Shown here: positions 13,170 to 23,726 of the stretch, piece by piece
How the letters are laid out: each line of letters begins with the position of its first letter
How positions within the stretch are numbered: the stretch's first letter is position 1
Origin: Gaeumannomyces sp. JS-464
Lineage: Eukaryota; Ascomycota; Sordariomycetes; Magnaporthales; Magnaporthaceae
Assembly (NCBI GenBank): GCA_002197995.1
Contig: NGZR01000002.1
Span: 3,348,001 to 3,412,000 of the forward strand
Direction of reading: 5' to 3'
DNA length: 64,000 nt
Position numbers and translations under genes: made by a program
Notes under the pieces: generated by a model
The model's database searches: none
The model's input: only the letters and a program-made list of their open reading frames with translations
Told to the model about the DNA's origin: nothing

Positions 13170-13751
13170 TCCCTCCATCCTCTCTCTTTTCTCCAGGTCA
13201 ACCTTGACTTGGGCATCTCTTGATATTTTTTCTTTCTCTTTCAGTCTCCAAAATACCCCTTTTTTCCAGCCTTGGTTTTTCGGTCCTAGCGCATTCTCCT
13301 ACGTCTCTTACTCGTTGGTTCCGGCCGTTGTGACGGATCTCTTGGCTCTGCGGGGGATTTGTGCAACAGGTGAACGACCAAAGTGGTGTCGCTTTTTGGG
13401 GGATTTGGCGCATGTTGATAAAAAATCGGACGGGATATTTACGTGTGCTTTATATACCCTGGGTTGTTGGGCTCAGGCGTGAGCGATACTGGGCAGGGTT
13501 CAAAGGGCGGGACATAGCACGGGATATATACCTTTCAGGGTACATTTTCGTAGATTCATAGCGAAATACACGCAGCTTGCGTGTTCTCGCATGTTGACAT
13601 TCGGAAAGTGCACATACTCGAGCCACGTATGGCGACATACAGATGCGATGACACAAAACAGCAACGGGCGTATTATATCATAGCATATATACTACTAGCT
13701 TTCACACCAACCCTCGGCACCTATTTTTTCATCAGACCGCTTACAACGCAC
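13170..13751. other. Intergenic region between convergent genes
   Basis: This 582-nt spacer separates the convergent 3' ends of the DUF4203 protein gene and the MaoC-type gene. It is AT-richer than its neighbours, with T-rich runs. I see only presumed 3' untranslated sequence. Confidence 0.5.
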
Positions 13752-14889
13752 TCACAGCTTGGGAGCAGCAGCGCCCTTGGCCGGGCCAACGACCTTGATG
13801 ATGGCGCGGCCGTTGCTGAGGACGACCTTGCCGCCGACGACCTTTGTCTCGAAGATGACCTCCTCGAATCCGTCGGCGTCGAGCTTGCCGGTCCTCCACA
13901 CGGACGTCTCGAGCTCGGCGCCCGGCTTGACGGGGCTGGCGAAGCGGGCCTGGTACTCCTTGATGTTGCGCGGGTCGCTCGCGCCAAGGCTGCGCAGCAG
14001 CAGGTGGCAGGTCGAGTTCCACTGCCACAGGCCGTGGACGATGACGCCGCCGAAGCCCATCTTGGCGCCGGGCTCGGGCGTCGCGTGCAGCGGGTTGTAG
14101 TCGCCGTTGAGCCGGTACAGCAGCGGCGTCTCGAGCGAGGCGGCGTCCCTCAGCACGGCGTCGGGGGCCTTTCCCCTGGGGGGAGGGTGGTTGACGGTCG
14201 CGGGGCCCTTGGGCCCGCCCCAGTTGCCCTGGCCGACGTAGAAGCCGGAACCCGTGGCGCGCGTGTAGACGTCGCCCGTGTCGGCGTCGACCAGGTCCGT
14301 CTGCTGCTCGACCACGGTGCCGGGCCGGCCCTTGTCGTACACGCCCAGCACCTTGGTGCGGGCCTCGAACCGCCGCCCCGCCGACGTCGGCGGGAGCGGC
14401 CGGAGGAACTCGATGCGGCGCTGCCCGTCCACGACGCGCGTCGGGTCAAAGGTCGGCACGCCCGGGATGGCGACCGACTTTTCGGCCTTGTAGAAGTCGA
14501 TCACTTCCTGGGTGTTGGTCTTGAAGGCTATTTTTTGTTGGTCATGTTAGCTGTGTGTTGTCTGTGTGTGGCTCGGAGTGAAAGCGGCGCGCATAACATG
14601 GCCAGTTTAGGGAGGGGGGGCCAAAGAAGACTTACGCAGCACGACCGGGTACGTCGGGAAGACTGCAAAGTCGGGGTGAAGCTCCTGAGATGACACAAGC
14701 GGTGACGACGGTCAGACCCTTGGCTCGAGCAATGCCACACTAAACACCCAGTAGCGGCCGGGAACGTACATAGAGAAAGTGAAGCTCATCGGCCTTGCAG
14801 CCGATCGAGTTGGCGAACAGGAGCACGTCGCGCTTCAGCCACGACACCTCGGTGCGAGGGAACTCGAAGCCGACGCCGGGACCAGACAT
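13752..14889 (-). CDS. MaoC-type hydratase/dehydratase, probably peroxisomal or mitochondrial acyl-thioester enzyme
   Basis: Three exons: 14770-14889 (donor GTACGT), 14636-14684 (donor GTAAGT) and 13752-14527, giving 314 residues from ATG 14889 (MSGPGVGFEFPRTEVSW). The N-terminal half has the hot-dog signature ELHFLYELHPDFAVFPTYPV. The C-terminal half has the hydratase-2 motif GDYNPLH at about residues 198-204, followed by GFGGVIVHGLWQWN. These Asp and His residues are the expected catalytic pair of (R)-specific enoyl-CoA hydratases, so it likely hydrates or dehydrates a 2-enoyl/3-hydroxyacyl thioester in fatty-acid oxidation or synthesis. The protein ends PKL-stop, close to a C-terminal peroxisomal targeting signal of SKL type, although Pro at the first position is weak. 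Substrate and compartment are inferences. Confidence 0.85.
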
Positions 14890-15468
14890 GGTGTTGTTTT
14901 ATGTAAGCGGACAGTGAATTGATGGTTTAAGACGGGCGCTAGGAAGAATATCGAGGTCATAGAGCTGAAGGGCGGGCAACGAGGAGAGAATATGGAAGCA
15001 AGCTGATGTTAGAGCTCGCGTCGCTCGCTCGCTGATGGATCTGATTGATATCCCGTGTTCCATCTGCCGAGGTCTGTCGGCAGCCTACCCTAGTGGCGGG
15101 GAATGGGGAAAACTGTGGGGAGTGTGACGAAGAGGCTGGGCGAGGTAGGCCGAGGTTCGAATCCCTGCAAAGGCTCGGGTCTAGTACGTGCAATCGGCTG
15201 TTATTACTTAGCAGGGCTGCAAACATCACGGTACTTTCAGCTGAGGGCCGAGTAAAAGGAAGGATATATAAAAGCTATCCATCGCATTGACCAAGATCAA
15301 ACCTGACCTCGAACGAACCAATTCCGACCTGAAATATAACGAGCGTGGCTGTCCTGTGCCGTTTTCATGGCCACCACGATGTCCCCAATCTGTTGCTAGG
15401 TATCCCAAAGAAGCACAATCTGTACGGAAATGACTCGCTCACTGACAAAAGAAATAGGCCAAGCCTCC
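14890..15468. other. Intergenic spacer between two leftward genes
   Basis: No gene seen. It should hold the promoter of the MaoC-type gene to the left and the 3' untranslated region of the gene to the right. TATATAAAA occurs on the plus strand at 15265-15273 with no plus-strand gene downstream. A GGTTCGAATCC string at 15154-15164 resembles a tRNA B box, but no cloverleaf forms. Confidence 0.5.
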
Positions 15469-16821
15469 TTAGGGTCGGCCGGCTGCGCGGTCGCATTCCT
15501 GGATGAACCGGTAGATACCCTCGACACCCTCAAAGTCCTCAGTATGCTGGTGCTGCTGGGTTGGTGGGAGCCCGGGACTGGAAGGGGAGACGCTGGTGAA
15601 GTACCCTTCCTCCTCGTCTGAATGTGCCGAAGAGAGCCAGGGGTTCTCCTCCAGAAAAGTGTCCACAAAGGCATCGTCGAGTTCCGAAGAGGAGTCGGAT
15701 TGATGCGAACGCAGAGACCCGCCCGGCGAGGACAGCTTCACGGAACTATGCTTGTCCGGCGCGAAGGGGAAGCGCAGCGCCATTGACACGTCCGGCTCCT
15801 CGTCAAAGTCCGCGTCCTGGCCGACGACGCCCCGCTGCACGCCGAGGTCGTCGCACAGCCTGGCGACCGTCTCGGCATCCACTCCTGGGAAACGCACCCG
15901 GATCGTCCGGTTTTTCTCTAGCAGGATTGGCAGATCACCCAGCCCGGCAAGCCGCTTGAGGTCACCAAAAACGGCAGCTAGGTCCTTGAGGGAGCGCTCA
16001 AAGTCCTCCGAGAGCAGGTCGAGAAGCCCGTCCTCGTTGAGGGTGGGGCCAGCGGACGCCGCGGCGTAGCTGTCCTCGCGGCCGACGCCGCGCATGGCGA
16101 AGGGGAAGGCGGCCGCCAGCGGGCTGAGGGCCGTGATGGTGGGGTTGACGCTGAAGTCGACGAACGAGCCCGGCACGCGCCTCACGGCGAGCGTCGCGGC
16201 CGCCAGCTTCCTGGCGGCGTCGTCGTGCGTGGCCGAGACGACGCGGTAGCGCTTCTCGCCGCTGGGGCCGCAGCCGTCGAAGCGGGCGCGCTGGCCCGAC
16301 AGCCAAAACGCGCGCATGGCCTGCCCGACGTTCTGCACCACCTGGGCCTGCGACGCGGGCGCGTGGCTGAAGTAGCGTGCCCCGCCGAACCTGCCACCGG
16401 CGCCAGGCGCCGCGTATCCGCCCGCGGTGCGGGGCAGGGCGCCGCCCGTCAGGTTGGGGCGCAGCGAGGTGGCGAAGGGCGCGCGGCCCGTGAGGCCGAA
16501 GACGGCGCGGGCGGTCTGGCCGGCCGTGGGCCTCACCGCCGCGGAGCGGGGGCCGTTCAGGAAGCGGCGGAGGGCGGACCGGACGGCGTCGTGGGGCCCA
16601 CGGAGGGTCGAGTGCCAGCGCACGCGCTGCTTCTGCTGGCGGACGAAGGCGAAGGGGTGCAGCGGCTGCCTGGCGGCAACGGGCTGCAGCTGGCTGTTGG
16701 CGGACCGTGCTGCGCTTCCCAGCTTGGTGCGCAGCACTTTGCTTATCTTTGCGGTGCTGCCGACGGCTTGCCGGAGGACACGCATGGCCACTGGGGCCAA
16801 CATGCCTCCTAGGGAAGCCAT
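15469..16821 (-). CDS. Conserved fungal protein with mitochondrial-type leader, unknown function
   Basis: A single-exon frame of 450 codons starts at ATG 16821 (MASLGGMLAPVAMRVLRQ). The frame is open further upstream, but that extension looks like leader sequence. The first 110 residues are rich in Arg, Ala and Ser and lack acidic residues, typical of a mitochondrial presequence (RVRWHSTLRGP). The middle (about residues 190-330) contains ARYFSHAPASQAQ, GEKRYRVVS and a compact block SFVDFSVNPTITALSPL. The C-terminal third is acidic and ends FIQECDRAAGRP. I believe relatives carry a dubious casein-kinase-beta label in some databases, but I see no kinase-regulatory zinc-finger cysteines here, so I leave the function open. 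Confidence 0.75.
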   Translation of the reverse strand: MASLGGMLAPVAMRVLRQAVGSTAKISKVLRTKLGSAARSANSQLQPVAARQPLHPFAFVRQQKQRVRWHSTLRGPHDAVRSALRRFLNGPRSAAVRPTAGQTARAVFGLTGRAPFATSLRPNLTGGALPRTAGGYAAPGAGGRFGGARYFSHAPASQAQVVQNVGQAMRAFWLSGQRARFDGCGPSGEKRYRVVSATHDDAARKLAAATLAVRRVPGSFVDFSVNPTITALSPLAAAFPFAMRGVGREDSYAAASAGPTLNEDGLLDLLSEDFERSLKDLAAVFGDLKRLAGLGDLPILLEKNRTIRVRFPGVDAETVARLCDDLGVQRGVVGQDADFDEEPDVSMALRFPFAPDKHSSVKLSSPGGSLRSHQSDSSSELDDAFVDTFLEENPWLSSAHSDEEEGYFTSVSPSSPGLPPTQQHQHTEDFEGVEGIYRFIQECDRAAGRP

Positions 16822-18829
16822 CGTGAAGTGTTTTGTCCTCGACTTTGTGGTGAGTTGCTGTTCAAGACAAGACGGGGAGCGGAAGAGCCGGACTGGGCTA
16901 TCTATAACCTGCCTGGGGACATGTCGGGGTAATCTACCCCACCCGCCCCACAATTCGCCACCAAGCCTCGTTAGTCAGTGACTGAGGCCTCACCAGCCGC
17001 AGCTGGGCTGAGTTGGCCGCATCCAATGACAGTCCCTGGTGGGCCTTCCTGCGCTCCCATCACTGATTGGCTCAAGCTTTCGCGCAAACCCCACCCAGAT
17101 TAGAGTGGGGTTGGCGAATAAAATGCTGTGCTGGGAGCTCAATTTTTTTTTTTCCCTTCCCTCCTGAACCTCCTCGCATCTCGAGCTTCGCTTTCTTTGG
17201 TGAACCAGCACCACTCGATCATTGGGTGCTTCATAATGGTAATTGCCTCCCATTCCTTCCTCTCGAGCTCCATTTCTTTGCGATGATGATCAATCACGAA
17301 CAATCCAAATCTTACCAGCATCGTGGGGACTACAATTACTCTAGAATTACCCTGAGCAAAGCACCCACAGCCTCGTCTTTCTTCTGTTGCCCACTGGGCT
17401 GCGGCGCGCTGCTTACTGACATCGCAGCCTGCCAGGTAATTTTGCTAGTAATGGAGCGTCTCGCTTCATAGGTTTTGGGGCCGCGTCCGCACGATGCTGT
17501 TGCTCGCCGTCGTCGATTCAGCTTTTCCACATCCAAAAGGTAAGCGCAAGCTCCGGGTCTCACGCTGGCCCAAACCCAGTACCCTATCCCCGACCCTCCC
17601 GAGGTGATGATAAAAAAACAGGGATTCCTCATGCCGAAGATCATATGTGGACACCATTTTTCTAGTTTCAGCCTTGTCTGATCTCTCACTTGTTCTCTCT
17701 GTCCTTTGCCTGCTAGATGCTTATCAGCTGCAAGATTGCTAACATCATCTGCCTCGGCCAGGTAAATACGCCCCCTCTAACGAAGCAACACGCATGGACC
17801 CAGTCACTGGCCTTCCACCTCCCTCCCACATGACGAACTTTGAACGAACGGGCGGACATAATCGAGCCCCGCCTGGGCCTCTTCCATCAAAGCAGGGACG
17901 TACAAACCCTGTGGGAGAGGTTCAGGCGGGTGCTATTGATGAGAACTCGTCACCTGATCGTGGACCCTTCGGTGGCCTTGCTGTTGCCTGCCCGCAGCCT
18001 TGGGCGGAGTGTTGATCTCTTTGCTAACTCGCTGCGCCGCAGGTAATACCTTCCGACTTGCGATGATATTTTCACGAGCCTGTTAAGATGATGATTCGTT
18101 ATTCACACTGTTTGATCCCTCCTTCGGGTTGGAGATGAACATTTTACACAAAATCTGATTTAATGAGGTATGTTGGCTGTAGCTGTCCTCGGTCTCCCGT
18201 TCAACTGAGAAACATGGTGCTAACATGAATCACACTGCAGCCTGACAATTCTTTTCGCATCAACGAAATGCCAAACTGCTTGGAAACCACATAGTAGCCG
18301 CGATGCTAACGTGTGTCTGGTCTCCCAGGTAGTTTGCCGTATCATGCCGCCGTTCTGTGCAAGTCCTTCAGTGGTAGGTGGTTCGAACTGTCTCTCCCCC
18401 AAAGCACCTTTCGGATGATTCCCTTTGCTGTTCTCACTGAATCTCAATTCTGTGGATAACATCAATCAATTCACCTTGGAGAGCTGATTTAAAGGCTTGC
18501 GCACTCGTTTGCATACATTGTCTTCTCTGGGACTGGCTTGGCTAACCCCATCGTCTTAGATAGGATTTACGTCCCAGGCACTTTGGTGTCAACCTAATCT
18601 GTATGAATGAAGACACTACATATTGGTAGATCATTCAATGAATAACCTCTTGTTTCCTGAACCGTATCCGAGAATATCAGAACTCCCTGCTTTTTATATC
18701 CAGCGCCATCTAGCCCCATGTATAGTTCGTGTTTGTGTTCAAGCAAAACTGAATATCAGCCCACGTATCCGCCTCTATGACTCGGCAGATAGGTGTTGCT
18801 GTGTCCGCACCGACTGCAGAAGCTGCTTC
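16822..18829 (+). other. Non-coding region dense in splice signals; candidate spliced non-coding transcript or decayed gene
   Basis: No convincing gene product, but an unusual run of intron-like signals on the plus strand. Branch-like CTGAC/CTAAC followed 15-20 nt later by CAG and at once by GTA occurs at 17433-17440, 17736-17766, 18021-18048 and 18304-18333. A complete fungal intron (GTATGT, TGCTAAC, CTGCAG) fits 18168-18240, and another donor, AAAAG/GTAAGC, lies at 17540 with a possible acceptor TGCTAG at 17716. Open stretches are short; the most protein-like is 17840-18042 (LFHQSRDVQTLWERFRR, ending SLRRR-stop), which fits a preceding frame (SHMTNFER) only with a frame jump. It would be transcribed divergently from the gene ending its leader at 16821. 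Confidence 0.35.
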
Positions 18830-20284
18830 CTATTTCAGCTGCAGTCGAGCGTTCCAGCCTACAATGGCGCGGATCAAGTCCCAATCGCCGTCCTTGCCAA
18901 CCCAGTCAGTGACGACGATGCCCGTTGCAGAGTCTCCAACGGGCAGCTGGTTGGGACCCTTGCCATGGTCGCCGTGCCTCATGCACAGGTACTCGATAAT
19001 GGCCGGGTTCACCTTGGCAGCGATCTTCTCGGGCCAGCAGCTGGCGCTAAAGAAGTTGCTGGCGGTCAGGAAGTTGACGAAGAGGGGATTGGGGCCGGGC
19101 AGCTGCTCGGGGGCGTCGGGTATGCCGTGGTAGTGGCCGCGCTGCTCGCAGGCGCGCTCCAGCTGGGCGCGGGCGAGCTCCGTCTTCTTCTCGATGTTTG
19201 TGCTCTGGTCGATCTCGTAAAAGTCCTGGACGCGGATCAGGCCGCTGCCGACGGTGCCGTCGTCGCAGTTGTCGGGCCAGTGCTCGCCGTCGATGGCGAA
19301 GCCGCGGCCGTCGTTGTGGCCCTTGAGCGAGTCGTCGATCCAGAAGCGGCGCACCAGCACGATGCGGCCCCGCACCTCGCCCAGCGTGGGGATGCGGCTG
19401 TCGGTGAACCAGCGGCGCGCGTCGTCGCGGCCGCAGTAGCGGTCCGACAGGTAGCGCGACATGTCGCCGTCGGTGCCCTTGCCCGTGCCCTCGCGCTTGA
19501 GGCTCATGATGAGGACCTCGCGCGGGTTCTCGTCCAGGAAGGCGTAGCACTCCGCCAGCAGGTCGTGTAGGTATTTGGACCCTGTGAGCGAGACGGGGAA
19601 GGCGGCGTGGACGAGGGTGAGGTCGTCCGAGTCGGATGAGCAGCTGACGCGGACGTCGAGGTAGCGGACGCCGTTGTCGAGCTGCTCGCGGACGCCGACG
19701 GCCTGGCAGCGTACGCTGGGCAGGGCCTTGTAGCAGGTCGGGCTGTTGTGGGTGCCCGGGATGGAGAGCATGGACAGCGGGAACTCGTCGCGCAGCTCGC
19801 GCATCCAGTGCGCCAGCCCGCCGCTGCTGAGGATGGTCAGGTGGCCGTGCTCCATGGCGTAGATGACGGTGAACTCGGCCGGGCTCGACTCGTCGCCGGC
19901 CTCGCGCCGCATCACCAGGCTGCGGCGCGAGGGGCCCGGGCAGTCGACGGACCAGCGGTTCTCGGTCCCCGGCTGGCGGAAGAAGACGCGCGCGACCTCG
20001 CGCCCGCCCGTGTCGGCGGCGCGGATGCTGGTGGCCTTTGCCTCGAAGGGCGCGACGGGCACGTGGCTGGCGCCCTCGTAGAACTCCTGGGCCCTCACCC
20101 AGCCCGTCCCCGACCTGAGGTTGACGCCGCAGACATCTGGCACGTGCGAGGCGTTGAAAATACTCGTGATCTTGCTCGTGACCCTCTTGATGCCCTCTCC
20201 CGGCACCGGGTCGCCCCGGAAGCGCTCGATGCGCCTCAGCTCGAGCGGGGTCTTGGTCAGGTTGCGTATCGTCAGGGTCACCAT
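18830..20284 (-). CDS. PI-PLC X-domain protein (phosphatidylinositol-specific phospholipase C-like)
   Basis: A single-exon 484-residue protein from ATG 20284 (MVTLTIRNLTKTPLELRR). Residues 1-150 form a fungal N-terminal region with no signal peptide. The catalytic X domain begins near residue 165: LSIPGTHNSPTC places the first catalytic His at 179, YLDVRV at 208-213 provides acidic and basic active-site residues, and LVHAAF places the second His at 226, as in bacterial-type PI-PLCs. DENPREVLIMSLKRE (251-265) and the later VGKDGDWDL region match the family barrel. Such enzymes cleave phosphatidylinositol or GPI anchors to diacylglycerol and cyclic inositol phosphate. Both His residues are present, so activity is likely; substrate and location are inferred. 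Its 3' end faces the splice-dense region. Confidence 0.85.
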   Translation of the reverse strand: MVTLTIRNLTKTPLELRRIERFRGDPVPGEGIKRVTSKITSIFNASHVPDVCGVNLRSGTGWVRAQEFYEGASHVPVAPFEAKATSIRAADTGGREVARVFFRQPGTENRWSVDCPGPSRRSLVMRREAGDESSPAEFTVIYAMEHGHLTILSSGGLAHWMRELRDEFPLSMLSIPGTHNSPTCYKALPSVRCQAVGVREQLDNGVRYLDVRVSCSSDSDDLTLVHAAFPVSLTGSKYLHDLLAECYAFLDENPREVLIMSLKREGTGKGTDGDMSRYLSDRYCGRDDARRWFTDSRIPTLGEVRGRIVLVRRFWIDDSLKGHNDGRGFAIDGEHWPDNCDDGTVGSGLIRVQDFYEIDQSTNIEKKTELARAQLERACEQRGHYHGIPDAPEQLPGPNPLFVNFLTASNFFSASCWPEKIAAKVNPAIIEYLCMRHGDHGKGPNQLPVGDSATGIVVTDWVGKDGDWDLIRAIVGWNARLQLK

Positions 20285-23200
20285 TTTCGTTTCCGTGTTC
20301 TCTGTTTGTTCTGGCGGCGGCCTCTTTGGGGCCTAGACCTCTGGCTCCAAGTCTTCCTAGCTCTGGGGTCTAGATCTGCCGTGGCGCCGACTACCCAAGT
20401 GCCGATAGCGTCTCAAGGAGGTTGCCCGCCAGCGGAACCGGCTATTCCACGCCCCTAGGTGTAGATCGCCCGATGGCAATTTCCGCGCCCTTCTTCGGGG
20501 TTCACTTGTCGTAGGCGTGGTGGTGAACTATCGGGAGGTCGGGAGATGCACTGTGAGCGATACGTTGGGCGGGGAGCTGTGGTGGATAATGTCGGCAGGG
20601 GCCCACCAGCTGAGACAGATCTTGATCTCAATTCGACGCGAGCTGTCGCGATTCGTCGCCCTCTGCCAAGATTTCCGGCACAGCTACGGCTGGAAACAGG
20701 GGATTGCCCTGAGAAAGGGGCTGAAGCAAAATCCCTACCGTCCCGCCTCGCAAAGGGAAAGGGCAAAGAAGAACCTAGGTTTCTTGTCTTGGGAGGGCAG
20801 GCATCGACAACTCACAACCGCGATGCCCGATGGGTCCGGTGCCTGGGCGTGCTGTGAGGAGATGAGGTGGGGCAGGGCGCCATACGATCGATCTGTTTGA
20901 GTTTCTTGGACCTTTTAGACTGTAAGTAACTCATGTTTCCTCTCGATCTCGGCTGGGGATGCCGATGATATCGCCGAGCCCATGATGGCAATGGCGACGG
21001 TGGCAGCGGGTGGCTTGCACGCCGTCTTGCCCGGCCTCCAAATCTTCCAAATTACGGGCGCGGAAATCGAACGTTTTATGCGAAAAGATTCCGCTCGATC
21101 TTCAGCTCGGGTCAGCCACTTCACTTCGAAGTATGCTAACCGACGATCCCGTGGGAGAAGACCAGACGGTTCGAATTTCGCATCCAGCTCCCCGCCCTGG
21201 AAGCTCCAGGGGTGATGTTAGCACTGTTCAGTGCCTAACATCCAGGCTGGTGGTTTTCGCGAGTCAGCGGACAAAGCCGAGGCGGGAAAGAATTGAAGAT
21301 GGACACTCGAAGAAAAGCACGACAAAGTGTAGATGCGGTTTCCCGTTTTCCTTCCCCAGACTGCTGCAATTTCAACGCACATTCGTCTCAACATTTGTGC
21401 AATGCCTTCTCCCTTTGCAACTGCAAGAAAACTGCTACATCATGGTGGTCCGCCTGGGTTCGGTTGAAGGATGCGAATGCACCAGCACGGGCAAGCGATC
21501 AGATACCCGACCCTCGATCTCAAAAGCCTCCCCGCGTTTCCATGCTCCCTGGTCTGCTAGTCTTTGGCCCTCGGCGCGGTCTAGTCTCGGATGTCCCTTT
21601 TTTGTCATCAAAGCACCCTTCGCTCCGTTGTCTTCGTATTAGCCCCTCCCCGTCCTCATTGCGGCGTCGCCGGAGGGGGGGGGGGGGGGGGGGGGGGCGT
21701 GGCCTGACGGAAACCGTGCTAGTGGACGGCGTCGGGTCCGCGCCAATGTTCTTCGGGTTCGTGCGCGCCAGCAGGAGTCGCCGGCCTGGGTCGCTCTGCT
21801 GCACGCCCACCGCCCTAGTCTTCGGTTCGGTTTCCCTTGCATTCTGCGACCCGAACCTCGATCCGTGCGGGGGGCTCCTTTAATCCCTGCTCAGCGCGCA
21901 CCGCTGCTGCACCTCGGATGCAGGTCCAGGGTCGTGCCCGGCTGGCGCAGAGGGACAACAACGTGTTTTGCGCCGCTTAGACTCCGGTGACTTTGCGCAG
22001 CAGGATGCTAGCCGTCGCCATTGGCTGCCTGCCCAGCGTGGCTGCCACCCCATATCCTGCCCGAGGTGCAGAAATGGAAATACATCATGTCCGCGTCGGG
22101 GTGAACAACACCATGAGGCGGCGGTCAACTGGCCCAATCCGGGCTGTTTACGAACTGCAAGGTCACGTTGTGCAACAGCCTTCGTCGGCTTGAGCCTGTC
22201 AGATCGGCTACGCGGGTGTCTGCTCATATCCGGTCCACCCCTTTTGTGGCTAGGGATATACCAGTATTTGAGGGCGGCATGCATAATACTTCTCAAGATG
22301 GGCTGGGCTGCCCGGGCACAGCGGGAGGGCCTTCACAGGATCTCGGATGTTCCATCTACGTAGGTATCCCTTGTCGCCGAGGACGGGAGTCATTGTTTCT
22401 GCTGCCGCTGCTGCTGCTTGCCGCCAAACAACATCCCTCGGGTTGCCTCCTCTAGCCGCCCGCTGTGTCCGTGGCTGTCCATGGCTTCAAGCCCCAAAGC
22501 GGACCGTGAGCTCGCCACGGCCCCTTCCAAGAGCACTGGGTACATGTCCTGGGACGGATTGACGGGTCCATGGCTCGCACCGGCGGCGACTTGAGATGTG
22601 CGCCGGTCCAATGCGCCAGAGGCGACAGCCTCCAAGCCAGCGCTATCCTGGATGACAATGGATCGCAAACGACGCCAATCGCAAGGCCGCCCTTTTTGCG
22701 TTTTCTTTGGTTGAACTCGGGCCTGGCGCCGGTGGAAAGCGCGGTGAAGCGGTCGGCTCCAGCCAGGAAAAGTCTTTTGCTGCAGCTATCCGTTCGCTGG
22801 GTCGCCCGCCTGCTTGTCGTTGGCTGGCTGGGTTTATACAAAACCCGCTGGCGTCATCCGTCCCCGCCCGTTCGACCTTGCCTCCACGCTCTCCTTGCCC
22901 CCTGCCCTTCCCTGCCCTGTCCCCGGTGCCGCAGCCTTCTTCTTCGTGTTCTTTCTTCATTTCATTTTGCTTCTCTTCTCTTCTCGTCTTTCACTCGTGG
23001 CTTGATCTTGGTTGGACAGCGAGGACGCAAAACCCTGCCCGTGAATCGTTGCGTGCCCTTCCACGCTCCGACGATAACACAACCACCGCCCCCGTTCTCG
23101 TTTTCTCCGTACACAAGGCTGCTCACAGAGGCTTTTGTGTCACCGTCTGCCTACCTCTTTCTTCCACAGCACCGACGCCCAACGAGCTGCAGCAGCACTC

Positions 23201-23726
23201 TGGGCCGGCCGCTGTCTTCTTCAGCGCCCTAGAACGGCACACTTCTTTTTTTAGTATTGCTTCCCACTCAGCGGCAGCTTCCCGCCTGTATCACCGGGAG
23301 TCGGAGCCCTTGGGTAGGCCTGTGACGTGATATCAGCAATATTTTAGTGTAAGTCACGCCTGCCTGCCACACCCCTCCGGGCGTGCGTTTGTTCGAGAAC
23401 ACCGCCCAGATCAGCCTCAGCCGGCTCCCACACCTCACCCGACACATGCAGTGGGCCCAAATATCTTTGATATCTCAAATGTGCCTGATACCTCGTGTTT
23501 CTTCGGCCTTGACTACTCCCAACTTACTAACTAGAACTCAAAGGAATGGCAGCATAGCTGAAGAACATCCTTCGTTGGTCGTTCCCCAGCAAGCAGCACA
23601 TATAATTTCGACCCGAATCATCCGGAGTCTGCGAAACCCTGTGGCGCACTCCCGCTGTTGAGCTGTGGTAGCCGAATAGACTTGGATCTCGCCGCCCGTC
23701 TTTGACCAGACTACAATATCGCCAAG
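20285..23726. other. Gene-free region between divergent genes
   Basis: Nothing gene-like was found in 3.4 kb between the phosphodiesterase (leftward) and the membrane-protein gene (rightward). The open frames present, including 22570-23330, have no fungal codon character and lie in pyrimidine-rich DNA that looks like promoter and long 5' leader of the gene at 23727. A run of 23 consecutive G lies at 21675-21697. Confidence 0.5.
21675..21697 (+). repeat. G23 homopolymer
   Basis: Twenty-three consecutive G, flanked by CGGA and CGTGGCC. Such a tract can form G-quadruplex structures on the plus strand and is also a common place for length errors. It lies about 2 kb upstream of the gene at 23727 with no gene of its own. 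Confidence 0.9.

Noticed and set aside
12441..13178. Long antisense open frame opposite the DUF4203 protein tail
   Set aside because: A His/Arg/Gly-rich mirror of a GC-rich coding frame; the sense strand carries the better product.
15154..15164. tRNA B-box-like GGTTCGAATCC
   Set aside because: The T stem does not pair, the A box is imperfect and no acceptor stem or terminator fits.
22570..23330. Overlapping open frames before the gene at 23727
   Set aside because: Pyrimidine-rich leader-like DNA; no fungal codon pattern and no domain.
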